In this document: piece after piece, positions 25,955-34,502 of the stretch
Layout of the letters: every line of letters begins with the position of its first letter
Numbering within the stretch: the stretch's first letter is position 1
NCBI GenBank assembly: GCA_050950425.1
Contig: JBMNHO010000002.1
Location: 992,001 to 1,056,000, forward strand
Reading direction: 5' to 3'
Length of the DNA: 64,000 bases
Source: RGIG529 sp050950425
GTDB lineage: Bacteria; Bacillota; Clostridia; Oscillospirales; Oscillospiraceae
The notes under the pieces: model-generated
The model's database searches: none
The model's input: the letters and a program-made list of their open reading frames with translations, nothing else
Told to the model about the DNA's origin: nothing
Program-made: the position numbers and the translations under genes

Positions 25955-26060
25955 GTGGTGGTTTCCTCCTTACGTAAACGTACAAAGTGATGGTTTCTCT
26001 TCGTACGGCGAGGGAAATACTTGTACGCTACTCCGTGCGTATCATTCTGCTCCATAAGCA

Positions 26061-26089
26061 AAACCGGCGCAAATAAGGTTGGCCGGTTT
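26061..26089 (-). promoter_or_regulatory. Hairpin in the S10-operon leader
   Basis: On the transcribed strand AAACCGGC (from 26082-26089) pairs perfectly with GCCGGTTT (26061-26068) over a 13-base loop, followed by TTGC. The T-run is short, so this could be a weak attenuator or only a leader structure. It lies midway in the roughly 290-base leader of rpsJ. Confidence 0.4.
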
Positions 26090-26222
26090 CCTTCCGCGCA
26101 GTGATATACGCAGCATACAGTTTCCTCAGCCGCCCGATTTTCGGACATACTCCGCGGAAGTTACCGGGTCACCCCGCAATCTCCCGCATCATCGCAGTAA
26201 AACGGTTTCCTATATGGAAAAC

Positions 26223-26247
26223 GCTTGGCGCTCTGTGAACGCCAAGC
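26223..26247. repeat. 8-bp inverted repeat at the S10-operon transcription start
   Basis: GCTTGGCG (26223-26230) and CGCCAAGC (26240-26247) form a perfect inverted repeat with a 9-base spacer. It begins 2 bases downstream of the predicted -10 box on the minus strand, so it spans the expected start of transcription and looks more like a DNA-binding site than a complete RNA hairpin. Confidence 0.5.
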
Positions 26248-26248
26248 T

Positions 26249-26277
26249 ATCATATAATATTGTCTGTCTCCTGTCAA
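26249..26277 (-). promoter_or_regulatory. Predicted promoter of the S10-spc-alpha operon
   Basis: On the minus strand a perfect -35 TTGACA (26272-26277) and a -10 TATGAT (26249-26254) are separated by 17 bp. It is the only strong promoter seen for about 16 kb of ribosomal genes. The leader to rpsJ is about 290 bases. Confidence 0.8.
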
Positions 26278-26381
26278 GAGAAAATTTACAAAAAGGGATC
26301 CCTTTTCGTCTTTTTGGCACATTTTCACGAAACGAACGCGTTGAACCGATCCTTTTCGCCCCCATCTGCCGTCAGCCCGCT

Positions 26382-27446
26382 TCATTCCGCCGTTTCATAC
26401 CCATATCCGCTTCCCATCTCCCCCCGGGGCCGATACATCGGGGTCTGGGCGCCTTGCTGCATTTGCGCCGCCGGGTCAAACTCCACTGGTTCCCCGTCCA
26501 GCGTCACCCGGTTCCAAACCCATGAAACGCCGCCCCGGGTTCCCCGCACCAGCTCGCAGGGGATTCCCGCCGTTTCACACAAAAGGGACATGGCCATCGC
26601 GGTTCCCTCGCTGTTGGCGCTTCGCTGAACCAACGCGCCGTAAACGGTGTCTCCGCCGGTCGGGCTGTAAGCCGCCCGCTGCTTCAGCTTGCGATACAGC
26701 TGCGTCACCGTCTCTTTCTGAGAATCCCCTCCGGCTGTGTCCGCCAAAAGCTCCGCCGCCCGCTTCACCTGCTCCTGCCGGCGCAGCAAAACGTCCCGAT
26801 GGCTCTGGTACGTAAGCGCGATTTCCACGATCCGATCCGTTCCCTCTTCCGGGTACAGGCTGATCTCGCAATCCGGCAGGCCGAAGGCGGCCTCCGGCGT
26901 GGCGTCATATGCCTTTTTGACGATCGCTCGGATGGCCGCCTCGTCTTCCTCGAAATATCCGATGTGCAGCACGGCGGAGGAAGAAAACTCCCGCAGCGCC
27001 CCCTGCAGCACTTCTTTCATGGCGCTGCCTCCCGTGGCGGCAACCACGCCCTTGATCTCTTCATACGACTTGCGGTACACAAAATAAAGGTTCACTTCAT
27101 AGTAAGAAACAATCCGGGAGAAATCGTACGTCATGTAATCCACGGCGTACGCCCCCAGAGGGCGGTTTCGTTTCACTTCCAGGCAAGCCTTTGACAAACA
27201 CGCTCCCACGTCGCCGGAATAATTGTACAGCCGGATGACGCCATGCTCCCCGCCCCGGCCGACCAATTGCAAAATGGCGTCCACCAAGGACTCGTATCCG
27301 TCGGCCCGCAAGATAGACGTATCTGCCAAAAGGCCGTTTTCCTCGTGGGCCTGTTCTGTTACATATTCCCGATTGAGAAACGTGGCGCTGCACCCTTGCA
27401 GCAGCAAGAGAGCGGCCAGCCCGATCACGAAAAACCGCCCTTTCAT
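26382..27446 (-). CDS. Lipoprotein with a transglutaminase-like domain
   Basis: A 354-residue predicted lipoprotein: the N-terminus MKGRFFVIGLAALLLLQGCSA is a signal peptide with a lipobox cysteine at about residue 19. The C-terminal third (AYSPTGGDTVYGALVQRSANSEGTAMAMSLLCETAGIPCELVRG) resembles the transglutaminase/protease fold, with a cysteine in the helix and later WNRVTLDGEPVEFDP supplying candidate His/Asp positions, though the histidine expected before the aspartate appears to be replaced (WVWNRVTLDG). Enzymatic activity is therefore doubtful. ATG 27446 is chosen for the signal peptide and the nearby AAAGGAAG. It ends a minus-strand run that begins with the topoisomerase genes. Confidence 0.75.
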   Translation of the reverse strand: MKGRFFVIGLAALLLLQGCSATFLNREYVTEQAHEENGLLADTSILRADGYESLVDAILQLVGRGGEHGVIRLYNYSGDVGACLSKACLEVKRNRPLGAYAVDYMTYDFSRIVSYYEVNLYFVYRKSYEEIKGVVAATGGSAMKEVLQGALREFSSSAVLHIGYFEEDEAAIRAIVKKAYDATPEAAFGLPDCEISLYPEEGTDRIVEIALTYQSHRDVLLRRQEQVKRAAELLADTAGGDSQKETVTQLYRKLKQRAAYSPTGGDTVYGALVQRSANSEGTAMAMSLLCETAGIPCELVRGTRGGVSWVWNRVTLDGEPVEFDPAAQMQQGAQTPMYRPRGEMGSGYGYETAE

Positions 27447-27480
27447 CACAGCTTCCTTTCCTTCGCCTTCAACGGCGTTC

Positions 27481-28074
27481 TCAGTAGCCCAGGTGCTGGT
27501 TGACCACCACCACTTCCATCTCCCCCGCCATGCCGGGCTTTCTCCAAAAAACGGAAAGCGCCTTGCAGATCCGCTGGGGGCTGTCGCAGTCATAGCAGCG
27601 GTCCCCGCGCTGGGCGCAGGGGGTGTCCAACCCAAGCCGTTTGGCGTTTTGGGGGGCGGCAATGTTCCGCGCCCGCCACAGGGCGCCGTCATAATCGGGC
27701 GCGATTTTATTGACCCCCACAATGAGGTAGACTTTTTCGTGTCCATAAATGGTGGAAGCCACCCGATTTCCGTTGCCGTCAATGTTGATGATCTCGCCGG
27801 TCTCTCCAACGCCGTTTACAGACGAGAGGTACACCTTTGCCCCGGCGGCGGCCGCCGCCGTTCCCCCGGCCCAGTGCCAATGCACCTCGTTGTGTGCGGA
27901 GAGGGACTCGTACAGCCCCATTTCCTGAAGGGTGACAGAGCCGCCCATCCCCACTGTAACCTGGTCGATGGCTTCGTTTAAGTATGCGGCGGCTTCTTGC
28001 GCCGTTTCAAAGTAAGAGGTGCGGTACCCCCCTGCTTCCAGGTTCTTCCGAAGTTTTTCTATGTTCATATCCAT
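27481..28074 (-). CDS. LUD-domain protein (DUF1121/LutC-like)
   Basis: A 197-residue protein of the LUD superfamily, related to lactate-utilisation proteins LutC/YkgG but of the stand-alone type common in anaerobes. It shows VTVGMGGSVTLQEMGL, the nucleotide-sugar-like fold segment YLIVGVNKIAPDYDGALWRARN, and a cysteine-rich C-terminal patch (CAQRGDRCYDCDSPQRIC). The physiological substrate is unknown, and no lutA or lutB partner is present here. It lies 5 bases downstream of the YitT gene. ATG 28074 or the ATG two codons later may be the start. Confidence 0.82.
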   Translation of the reverse strand: MDMNIEKLRKNLEAGGYRTSYFETAQEAAAYLNEAIDQVTVGMGGSVTLQEMGLYESLSAHNEVHWHWAGGTAAAAAGAKVYLSSVNGVGETGEIINIDGNGNRVASTIYGHEKVYLIVGVNKIAPDYDGALWRARNIAAPQNAKRLGLDTPCAQRGDRCYDCDSPQRICKALSVFWRKPGMAGEMEVVVVNQHLGY

Positions 28075-28079
28075 CTCTC

Positions 28080-28955
28080 CTAAATCGCGTTCTTTTTGTA
28101 CTCGTCAAACCCCACGCCCAGCACCTCATACGCCTCGCTCACGATCAAAAACGCGTCCGGGTCGATTTCCTTCACCATGCGCTTCAAGTCCATGATCTGG
28201 TGTTTTTTAAAGGCGCACAGCAGCACTCTTTTCTCTTCCCCGGAAAAGGCCCCCTGCCCCTGCAAAATGGTAACCCCCCGGGACATGCCCTGGGTAATGG
28301 CCGCCGCAACCTCGGCGGATTGATCGCTGATGACATAGGCAAACTTCGCCTTGTTCATACCATACAGCACAAAATCCATCAAAACCGTGCTGATGTAGAG
28401 GGAGACGAGACCGTAGAGCGCGCTGTTGACTTCGCCAAACGCCAAAGCGGAAATGCCAATCACGCCGAGATCCAGCAGCAAAAGCAGCTGGCCCATGGGC
28501 AAATGGGCAAATTTCAGCTTGAGCAGGCGGGCCCCGATGTTCACCCCGCCGGTGCTGCCGCCATGGCGGAAAATGACGCCGTAGGCAACGCCCAGCAGCA
28601 GCCCGCCATACAGGCTGGCCAGAAGGGGATCCATGGTGGGGAAGGTGTAAATCGACCCCACCACATCAACCAGAACAGAGCTTAATATCGTTGTATACAG
28701 CGAGCGAAACAAAAACTGCTTCCCCAAAAACCGCCACCCTATCAAAAAGAGGGGGATGTTCATGGCGATCATCAAAATACCCACCGGCGGCGCGCCAAAC
28801 ACACCGTTGATGGCCATGGCAATACCCGTTACCCCGCCAAAGGCGATGTTGTTTGGCGCAAAAAACCAGTTGTACGAAATGGCAAAGATCAGCGCCGTCA
28901 CCGTCAGCCATATGCCGTGGTAAAGCTCTTGCAAAACCGGGTGTTTTCGATTCAT
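28080..28955 (-). CDS. YitT-family membrane protein (DUF161 + DUF2179)
   Basis: A 291-residue protein with five or six membrane segments (starting ISYNWFFAPNNIAFGGVTGIAMAI) and a soluble C-terminal DUF2179 domain (RGVTILQGQGAFSGEEKRVLLCAF, then DLKRMVKEIDPDAFLIVSEAYEVLG). The family is widespread and multi-copy in Firmicutes; its transport role is not established. It follows the topoisomerase A-subunit gene after 14 bases and precedes the LUD gene closely, so the three are probably co-transcribed. Confidence 0.88.
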   Translation of the reverse strand: MNRKHPVLQELYHGIWLTVTALIFAISYNWFFAPNNIAFGGVTGIAMAINGVFGAPPVGILMIAMNIPLFLIGWRFLGKQFLFRSLYTTILSSVLVDVVGSIYTFPTMDPLLASLYGGLLLGVAYGVIFRHGGSTGGVNIGARLLKLKFAHLPMGQLLLLLDLGVIGISALAFGEVNSALYGLVSLYISTVLMDFVLYGMNKAKFAYVISDQSAEVAAAITQGMSRGVTILQGQGAFSGEEKRVLLCAFKKHQIMDLKRMVKEIDPDAFLIVSEAYEVLGVGFDEYKKNAI

Positions 28956-28969
28956 ATGATAACCTCCTG

Positions 28970-31225
28970 TCAGGACGTCTCGTCCGTCCCTTCCAATAAA
29001 TTAAGCTGGATTTCCCCCAGATCTTCCGGTTTCAGCAACGCCCCCCTGCCCGGCAGCGCCTTGGCACGGTAGCGCCCCCGGTTTTTCATCCGGGTTTGTT
29101 CCAAAGGTGCCGCCCACTTCACTTGATGTTTTGGTTTCAATGTCATCACCTGCGCCCCTTGAGCCGTTCGGGTGGTTTTCACGTCCAAAAGAGCCGAGTC
29201 AAACAGCACGGCCCGGTCCTCTGTGGAGCAGATGACGATCTCCTTCTCTTCTTCCTCCAGCAGCAGGATGGAGGCCACGGGGCTTTTGTTTGAAAAGGCC
29301 CCCGTCAGCTTCCGGCGGCGGGAAACCGTTTGGTAACGGGCAAGGTCGATCCGCGCCACCTTCCCGTTTTCAAAGCAGAAGAGAAGGCTTCCTTTATACC
29401 CCCGGGACAGGCAGGCAAACAGGACCCGTTCCCCCTCTTCCATGCCCAGCTTCGCGGGCAAATAGTCGCCCAGCAAAGAGGCCTTCATATCGTCAAACTC
29501 ATACAGCCGGGCTTTGTACACCTGCTGTCGGTTGGTAAAAAACAGGCATTCCGCCCGGTTTGTGGTTTCCGTTTCGCAAAGAAGGTCGTCCCCCGGCTTC
29601 CACTTTTGCTCCCCGCCCAAGCGCAGGGAAAGGGGCGTAATCTTTTTGAAGTACCCGTCTTTGGAAAGAAACAGATGCACGGGATAGTCGTCGGCTTCCT
29701 CCTCCTCGGCCGCTTCCTCCTCGGCCGCGTCATGCACAACCAGGGTTTTTCGGGGCACGCTGTATGTTTTCTTGATCTGTTCCAGCTCGGAGATGATCAG
29801 CCGCTTCACTCTTTGGGGCTTTTCCAGCATCTCTTTGAGATCCGCGATCTCCCCCTCCAGCGCGGCCGTCTCCTCCACGCGCTTTAAGATATATCCTTTG
29901 TTGATGTTTCGCAGCTTGATTTCCGCCACATAGTCCGCCTGGATTTGGTCAATTGCAAACCCTGCCATGAGATTGGGAATCACATCTCCGTCCTCTTCCG
30001 TTTCTCTGATGATGCGAATGGCCCGGTCAATGTCCAGCAAAATCTGCTTCAGTCCCACCAGCAGGTGAAGCCTCTCCTCCTTTCGTTTCATCATGTAGTG
30101 CACCCTGCGGCGCACCCCCTCGGTGCGCCAAGCGACCCATTCCTCTAAAATCTCCACAACGCCCATCACCCGGGGCATCCCGGCAACGAGAATGTTAAAG
30201 TTGCAGGAAAAGGAGTCCATCAGCGGTGTTTGCTTCATCAGACGGGCCATCAGCCTCTCCGGGTCCGTCCCCCGCTTCAAATCAATGGCAAGCTTCAGCC
30301 CGTTTAAATCCGTCTCGTCCCGCATATCGGAAATTTCTTTGACCTTTCCGGCTCGAACCAGGTCGGTCACCTTGTCTAAAATCGCCTCCACCGTGGTTGT
30401 GTAAGGAATCTCGTAAATCTCGATCACGTTTTCTTTTTTGACATATCGCCACCGGGCCCGCACCTGCACAGAGCCCCTCCCCGTCCGGTAAATGGTGTCG
30501 AGGGCCTTCTCGTCATACAAAAGCTCCCCGCCGGTTGGAAAATCCGGCCCATGGAGGGTCGAGAGCAGGCGGTGCCCTTTGTCCTTTAAATAGGCAATGG
30601 TGGTGTCGCATACTTCACCCAAGGGAAAGCCGCAAACCATGCTGGCCATCCCCACGGCGATCCCCTGGTTGGCAGACACCAAAACGTTGGGAAAGGCGGT
30701 GGGCAGCAAGGTCGGCTCCCGCATGGTCCCGTCATAATTGTCCGCGAAGTCCACCGTGTCGTAATCAATGTCCCGAAACAGCTCGCTGCAAATGGGCTCC
30801 AGCTTCACCTCTGTGTACCGGGCGGCGGCATACGCCATGTCCCGGGAGTATACCTTGCCGAAGTTCCCTTTGGAGTCTACAAAGGGGTGGAGCAGGGCGC
30901 CGTTTCCCCTGGAAAGACGCACCATGGTCTCGTAAATGGCGGCGTCGCCGTGGGGGTTTAGCCGCATGGTCTGCCCCACTACATTGGCAGATTTGGTGCG
31001 TTTCCCGTTTAGCAGACCCATGAGATACATGGTGTACAGCAGCTTTCGATGGGACGGCTTGAACCCGTCAATCTCCGGAATGGCCCGGGAGACGATGACG
31101 CTCATGGCATAGGGCATATAGTTCAGCTCCAAGGTGTCTACAATGGGCTGCTCTGTCACCTGCGCCTGGAGCCCCTCCACCTGGGGATGCCCGTTTTCTT
31201 TCTTTGGTTGTTTCTTTCGCGCCAT
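28970..31225 (-). CDS. Type IIA topoisomerase, A subunit (ParC/GyrA-like)
   Basis: DNA-cleaving subunit of a type IIA topoisomerase. In the 751-residue product, the catalytic tyrosine is Y137 in AARYTEVKLEP, the N-terminal landmark is YAMSVIVSRAIPEIDGFKPSHRKLLY, and the quinolone-region motif is PHGDAAIYE. There alanine 95 and glutamate 99 occupy the positions of E. coli GyrA Ser83 and Asp87. A lysine/glutamate-rich acidic insert (AAEEEAAEEEEADD) precedes the C-terminal beta-pinwheel-like domain. It lies 30 bases after its B partner. The divergence from canonical GyrA suggests topoisomerase IV or a third, Clostridial type of enzyme; gyrA itself is not in the window. Confidence 0.88.
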   Translation of the reverse strand: MARKKQPKKENGHPQVEGLQAQVTEQPIVDTLELNYMPYAMSVIVSRAIPEIDGFKPSHRKLLYTMYLMGLLNGKRTKSANVVGQTMRLNPHGDAAIYETMVRLSRGNGALLHPFVDSKGNFGKVYSRDMAYAAARYTEVKLEPICSELFRDIDYDTVDFADNYDGTMREPTLLPTAFPNVLVSANQGIAVGMASMVCGFPLGEVCDTTIAYLKDKGHRLLSTLHGPDFPTGGELLYDEKALDTIYRTGRGSVQVRARWRYVKKENVIEIYEIPYTTTVEAILDKVTDLVRAGKVKEISDMRDETDLNGLKLAIDLKRGTDPERLMARLMKQTPLMDSFSCNFNILVAGMPRVMGVVEILEEWVAWRTEGVRRRVHYMMKRKEERLHLLVGLKQILLDIDRAIRIIRETEEDGDVIPNLMAGFAIDQIQADYVAEIKLRNINKGYILKRVEETAALEGEIADLKEMLEKPQRVKRLIISELEQIKKTYSVPRKTLVVHDAAEEEAAEEEEADDYPVHLFLSKDGYFKKITPLSLRLGGEQKWKPGDDLLCETETTNRAECLFFTNRQQVYKARLYEFDDMKASLLGDYLPAKLGMEEGERVLFACLSRGYKGSLLFCFENGKVARIDLARYQTVSRRRKLTGAFSNKSPVASILLLEEEEKEIVICSTEDRAVLFDSALLDVKTTRTAQGAQVMTLKPKHQVKWAAPLEQTRMKNRGRYRAKALPGRGALLKPEDLGEIQLNLLEGTDETS

Positions 31226-31255
31226 TATATCCGTCCTTTATCTGTATGCCCTTCC

Positions 31256-33244
31256 TCAGGAAACATCCGCGGCGTCCAAATATTTATGCCCGTTGTCCGC
31301 GATGTGGCTTTTCCGGCCGGACAGGTTGTCCCCCAAAAGCAAATCGAACACCCGGGCCGTCTGTTCCACGTCAGAGGGCATCACCCGAATCAGCCGCCGG
31401 GTGGCGGGGTTCATCGTGGTCAGCCACATCATGTCCGATTCGTTTTCGCCCAGCCCTTTGGATCTTGAGATGTCGTATTTCTGGGTGCCGATGGTTTTTA
31501 AAATATCCGCCTTTTCCCGCTCGGAATAGGCAAAATAGGTCTTTTGCTTGGTATTGATTTCAAACAGCGGGGATTCCGCGATGTACACATACCCCGCCCG
31601 GATCAGCGCGGGAGTGAGCCGATACAGCATGGTGAGGATCAGCGTGCGGATCTGGAACCCGTCCACATCCGCGTCGGTGCAGATGATGATTTTCTGCCAC
31701 CGCAGCCCCCCCAGGTCAAAGGAAGGAATCTCCTTTGTATATTTGCTCTCCACCTGGGCGCCGCAGCCGATGACCTTTAATAAATCCGTGATGATCTCGC
31801 TTTTGAAAATTCTGGCATAGTCTGCCTTGAGACAGTTTAAAATCTTCCCCCGCACGGGCATAATCCCTTGAAATTCCGCGTTCCGAGAGAGCTTGACGGC
31901 GCCCAGCGCCGAATCCCCCTCCACGATATAAAGCTCCCGCTTGGCCACGTCCTTGCTGCGGCAGTCTACGAATTTTTGCACCCTGTTTGCAATGTCGATG
32001 GAGCCGGACAGCTTTTTTTTCAAGTTCAGCCGGGCCTTTTCCGCCGTCTCCCGGCTGCGCTTGTTGATCATCACCTGTTCCGCTATTTTTTCCGCGTCAA
32101 ACCGATTTTCAATGAAATAAATCTCCAGCCTGCTGCGCAAAAAATCCGTCATGGCTTCTTGGATGAATCTGTTGTTCACGGCCTTTTTCGTCTGGTTTTC
32201 GTAAGAAGTTAAGGTGGAAAAGCAGTTGGTCACCAGCACCAGGGCATCCTGAATGTCCGGAAAGCCGATTTTCCCCTCTCCTTTCTGATACTTTCCGTTT
32301 TGGCGTAAATATCCGTCCAGCGCGGAGACAAAGGCGCTTTTCACCGCCTTTTCCGGCGCGCCGCCATACTCCAGCCAGGAGGAGTTGTGGTAATATTCCA
32401 CCTGGCTGACGGTGTTGGAAAAACAAAACGCGACCGACATTTTTACCTTATATTCCGGCTTGTCCTTCCGGTCTCTTCCCTTTGCCTGCCCCTCCCAAAA
32501 CACAGGCGCCGTCAAAGGGGTTTTTCCCGCAAGCTCGGCCACATAGTCCTTGATCCCGTTTTCATACCGGAAGTCCGTTTCCTCAAAGCCCCCTTCCACT
32601 TCCTTGCGGAAGCGAAAGGTGATGCCCGCGTTGATCACCGCCTGCTTTTTCAAAACATCCTGAAAGTAGGCGTCCGGGATGGCAATGTCTGTAAACACGT
32701 CTAAATCAGGCTTCCAGCGAATCCGCGTCCCCGTTTGTTTGCGGCTGCTTGGCTCTTTGTGCAGGCCGCCTATGTTCTCTCCCCGCTCAAAACGCAGGGT
32801 GTATTCCGTGCGATCCCGAAACACCGTCACATCCATATATTCCGACGCGTATTGGGTGGCGCAGGAGCCAAGACCATTGAGCCCCAAGGAATATTCATAA
32901 TGTTCTCCGGCGTTGTTGTCGTACTTCCCGCCGGCATATAGTTCGCAAAACACCAGCTCCCAGTTGTACCGGTTCTCCGTCTGGTTAAAATCCACAGGAC
33001 AGCCTCTTCCAAAGTCCTCCACTTCGATGGAGCGGTCGGCATAGCTGGTCAGGATGATGACATTGCCAAACCCTTCTCTGGCCTCGTCAATGGCGTTGGA
33101 AAGGATTTCAAAGACAGAATGCTGGCACCCTTCCAATCCGTCAGAGCCAAAAATAACCCCCGGGCGTCTCCGAACCCGGTCCGCGCCCTTGAGGGATGAA
33201 ATGCTGTCGTTGCCATAATTCCGTTTTGATCCCGATGTTGCCAT
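31256..33244 (-). CDS. Type IIA topoisomerase, B subunit (ParE/GyrB-like)
   Basis: ATPase subunit of the same enzyme. The 662-residue product has a GHKL ATPase domain (SVFEILSNAIDEAREGF, then VEDFGRGCPVDF), a divergent glycine loop LGLNGLGSC where GyrB has a HGVG-type loop, the transducer domain, the TOPRIM motif YIVEGDSALGAVKLSRN and the second metal motif CTDADVDGFQIRTLIL. AAGGAGG lies five bases before ATG 33244. Its own promoter (33323-33351) starts the operon that continues through the A subunit, YitT, LUD protein and lipoprotein. Confidence 0.88.
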   Translation of the reverse strand: MATSGSKRNYGNDSISSLKGADRVRRRPGVIFGSDGLEGCQHSVFEILSNAIDEAREGFGNVIILTSYADRSIEVEDFGRGCPVDFNQTENRYNWELVFCELYAGGKYDNNAGEHYEYSLGLNGLGSCATQYASEYMDVTVFRDRTEYTLRFERGENIGGLHKEPSSRKQTGTRIRWKPDLDVFTDIAIPDAYFQDVLKKQAVINAGITFRFRKEVEGGFEETDFRYENGIKDYVAELAGKTPLTAPVFWEGQAKGRDRKDKPEYKVKMSVAFCFSNTVSQVEYYHNSSWLEYGGAPEKAVKSAFVSALDGYLRQNGKYQKGEGKIGFPDIQDALVLVTNCFSTLTSYENQTKKAVNNRFIQEAMTDFLRSRLEIYFIENRFDAEKIAEQVMINKRSRETAEKARLNLKKKLSGSIDIANRVQKFVDCRSKDVAKRELYIVEGDSALGAVKLSRNAEFQGIMPVRGKILNCLKADYARIFKSEIITDLLKVIGCGAQVESKYTKEIPSFDLGGLRWQKIIICTDADVDGFQIRTLILTMLYRLTPALIRAGYVYIAESPLFEINTKQKTYFAYSEREKADILKTIGTQKYDISRSKGLGENESDMMWLTTMNPATRRLIRVMPSDVEQTARVFDLLLGDNLSGRKSHIADNGHKYLDAADVS

Positions 33245-33322
33245 AGAGGCCTCCTTTTCCGTTCAAACGCCCGTCCAACCCCCCGTTTCGCCTTGGAAGA
33301 AAACGTCTTTTGTTTTGTCTTT

Positions 33323-33351
33323 ACTATATCAAGGGAACGAAACGGTGTCAA
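33323..33351 (-). promoter_or_regulatory. Predicted promoter of the topoisomerase operon
   Basis: Minus-strand -35 TTGACA (33346-33351) and -10 TATAGT (33323-33328), 17 bp apart, about 80 bases upstream of the B-subunit start. The bases from 33352 to 33490, between this and the divergent transporter promoter, are GC-rich and show nothing recognisable. Confidence 0.75.
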
Positions 33352-33500
33352 GTGCTTCCGCCCGCCCGGGGCTCACTTTTCCCCCCTTTTGTGTCGGGCT
33401 TTTTCGCCTTCTTTTCGGCGGGTTTCCACGCGGGCCCGGGGCGGGGGATCCGCCTCTGCCGGCGGCTTCCGTTTCCCCCGTTTTGTTGGAAATTTTCACG

Positions 33501-33535
33501 TTGGCCTTGTGTCCGCTTTCATTTTATAATATAAT
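33501..33535 (+). promoter_or_regulatory. Predicted promoter of the amino acid ABC transporter
   Basis: Two overlapping perfect -10 boxes TATAAT lie at 33525-33530 and 33530-33535. The first has TTGGCC (33501-33506) 18 bp upstream. Transcription would begin just before the ARG box. Confidence 0.65.
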
Positions 33536-33557
33536 GTTTCATGCGTTACATCTTGGC

Positions 33558-33587
33558 AGATCGTCTGAATAAATATTCAGACGATCT
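33558..33587. promoter_or_regulatory. ARG box operator (ArgR/AhrC site) in a 30-bp palindrome
   Basis: Two 14-base arms, AGATCGTCTGAATA and its exact complement, flank a central AA. The inner 18 bases, TCTGAATAAATATTCAGA (33564-33581), match the ArgR consensus WNTGAATWWWWATTCANW at every position. It lies about 23 bases after the -10 boxes and 36 bases before the transporter start codon, a place where bound repressor would block transcription. The match is seen directly; control by arginine is inferred. Confidence 0.85.
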
Positions 33588-33623
33588 CAAGAAAATATTT
33601 CACAAAATGGGAGGAGTATTGGA

Positions 33624-34418
33624 ATGAAACATTTGAAGAAGCTGGCTTTGGGCGTTCTTGCCGCCTGCATGCTGCTTGCGCTGGGCGCCTGCGGCGATCA
33701 AGCCGCCACCTCATCGGCAGATCCCAGCGCCGCCGCGTCCGACATCAAAACCGCGCAGGAGGGTGTGCTGATCATGGCCACCAACGCCTATTTCCCGCCG
33801 TATGAGTATTATGAAGGGGGCGAGGTTGTTGGCATCGACGTGGAAATCGCCAAAGCCATTGCGGAAAAACTAGACCTCACCCTGAAGGTGGAGGACATGG
33901 AGTTTAACTCCATCATCGCGGCGGTTCAGTCCGGCAAGGCAGACATCGGCGCCGCCGGGATGACCGTGCGGGAGGACCGTTTGGTCAACGTCGACTTTTC
34001 TGATTCTTACGCCACGGGCTATCAGGTCGTCATCGTCAAGGAGGATTCCGACATCAAAACTCCCGATGACCTCGCGGGCAAAAAGGTCGGCGTGCAGGAA
34101 GCCACCACCGGCGACATTTATATCACCGAGGACTACGGCGACGACGCGGTGGAACGTTACAACAAGGGAACGGAAGCCGTTTTGGCGCTGTCTCAGGGCA
34201 AAATTGACGCTGTCGTCATCGACCGGGAACCGGCAAAGTCCTTCGTCGCCTCCACCCCCGGCCTGAAGATTCTGGAAACGGAATACACCGTTGAAGACTA
34301 CGCCATCGCCATCGCCAAGGGCAACACCGCCCTGAAGGACAAAATCAACGCCGTTTTGAAAGAGCTGAAAGACGACGGCACGCTGCAGAGCATCATCGAC
34401 AAATATATCAAAGCGTAA
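33624..34418 (+). CDS. Amino acid ABC transporter, substrate-binding lipoprotein (probable arginine/basic amino acid)
   Basis: A 264-residue family 3 solute-binding protein. It has a signal peptide ending in the lipobox LGACG (cysteine near residue 23), then the binding domain with IMATNAYFPPYEYYEGGEVVGIDVEIAKAIAE-type sequence, GMTVREDRLVNVDFSDSY and the hinge DDLAGKKVGVQEATTGD. Substrate class is polar or basic amino acids by family; the ARG box upstream favours arginine or a related compound. GGGAGG precedes ATG 33624. It is first of three transporter genes, with an inter-gene stem-loop after it. Confidence 0.9.
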   Translation: MKHLKKLALGVLAACMLLALGACGDQAATSSADPSAAASDIKTAQEGVLIMATNAYFPPYEYYEGGEVVGIDVEIAKAIAEKLDLTLKVEDMEFNSIIAAVQSGKADIGAAGMTVREDRLVNVDFSDSYATGYQVVIVKEDSDIKTPDDLAGKKVGVQEATTGDIYITEDYGDDAVERYNKGTEAVLALSQGKIDAVVIDREPAKSFVASTPGLKILETEYTVEDYAIAIAKGNTALKDKINAVLKELKDDGTLQSIIDKYIKA

Positions 34419-34443
34419 TCATTCGTCGAGACGCTAATCCACG

Positions 34444-34476
34444 GTCAGGGGCGGTGGGCTGCCACCCCCCTGATCC
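34444..34476 (+). other. Stem-loop between binding-protein and permease genes
   Basis: TCAGGGG (34445-34451) pairs with CCCCTGA (34467-34473), extended by flanking bases, and no T-run follows. Such structures after binding-protein genes often protect the upstream mRNA so that the binding protein is made in excess; that role is inferred. Confidence 0.5.
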
Positions 34477-34502
34477 ATGTTCTCACGAGAGGGGGCAATT
34501 GC

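Noticed and set aside
26290..26307. 16-base palindrome AAAAGGGATCCCTTTT as a terminator for the transglutaminase-like lipoprotein gene
   Set aside because: The stem would be only about 6 bp with a four-base loop and a short T-run, so it is too weak to call, although it may contribute.
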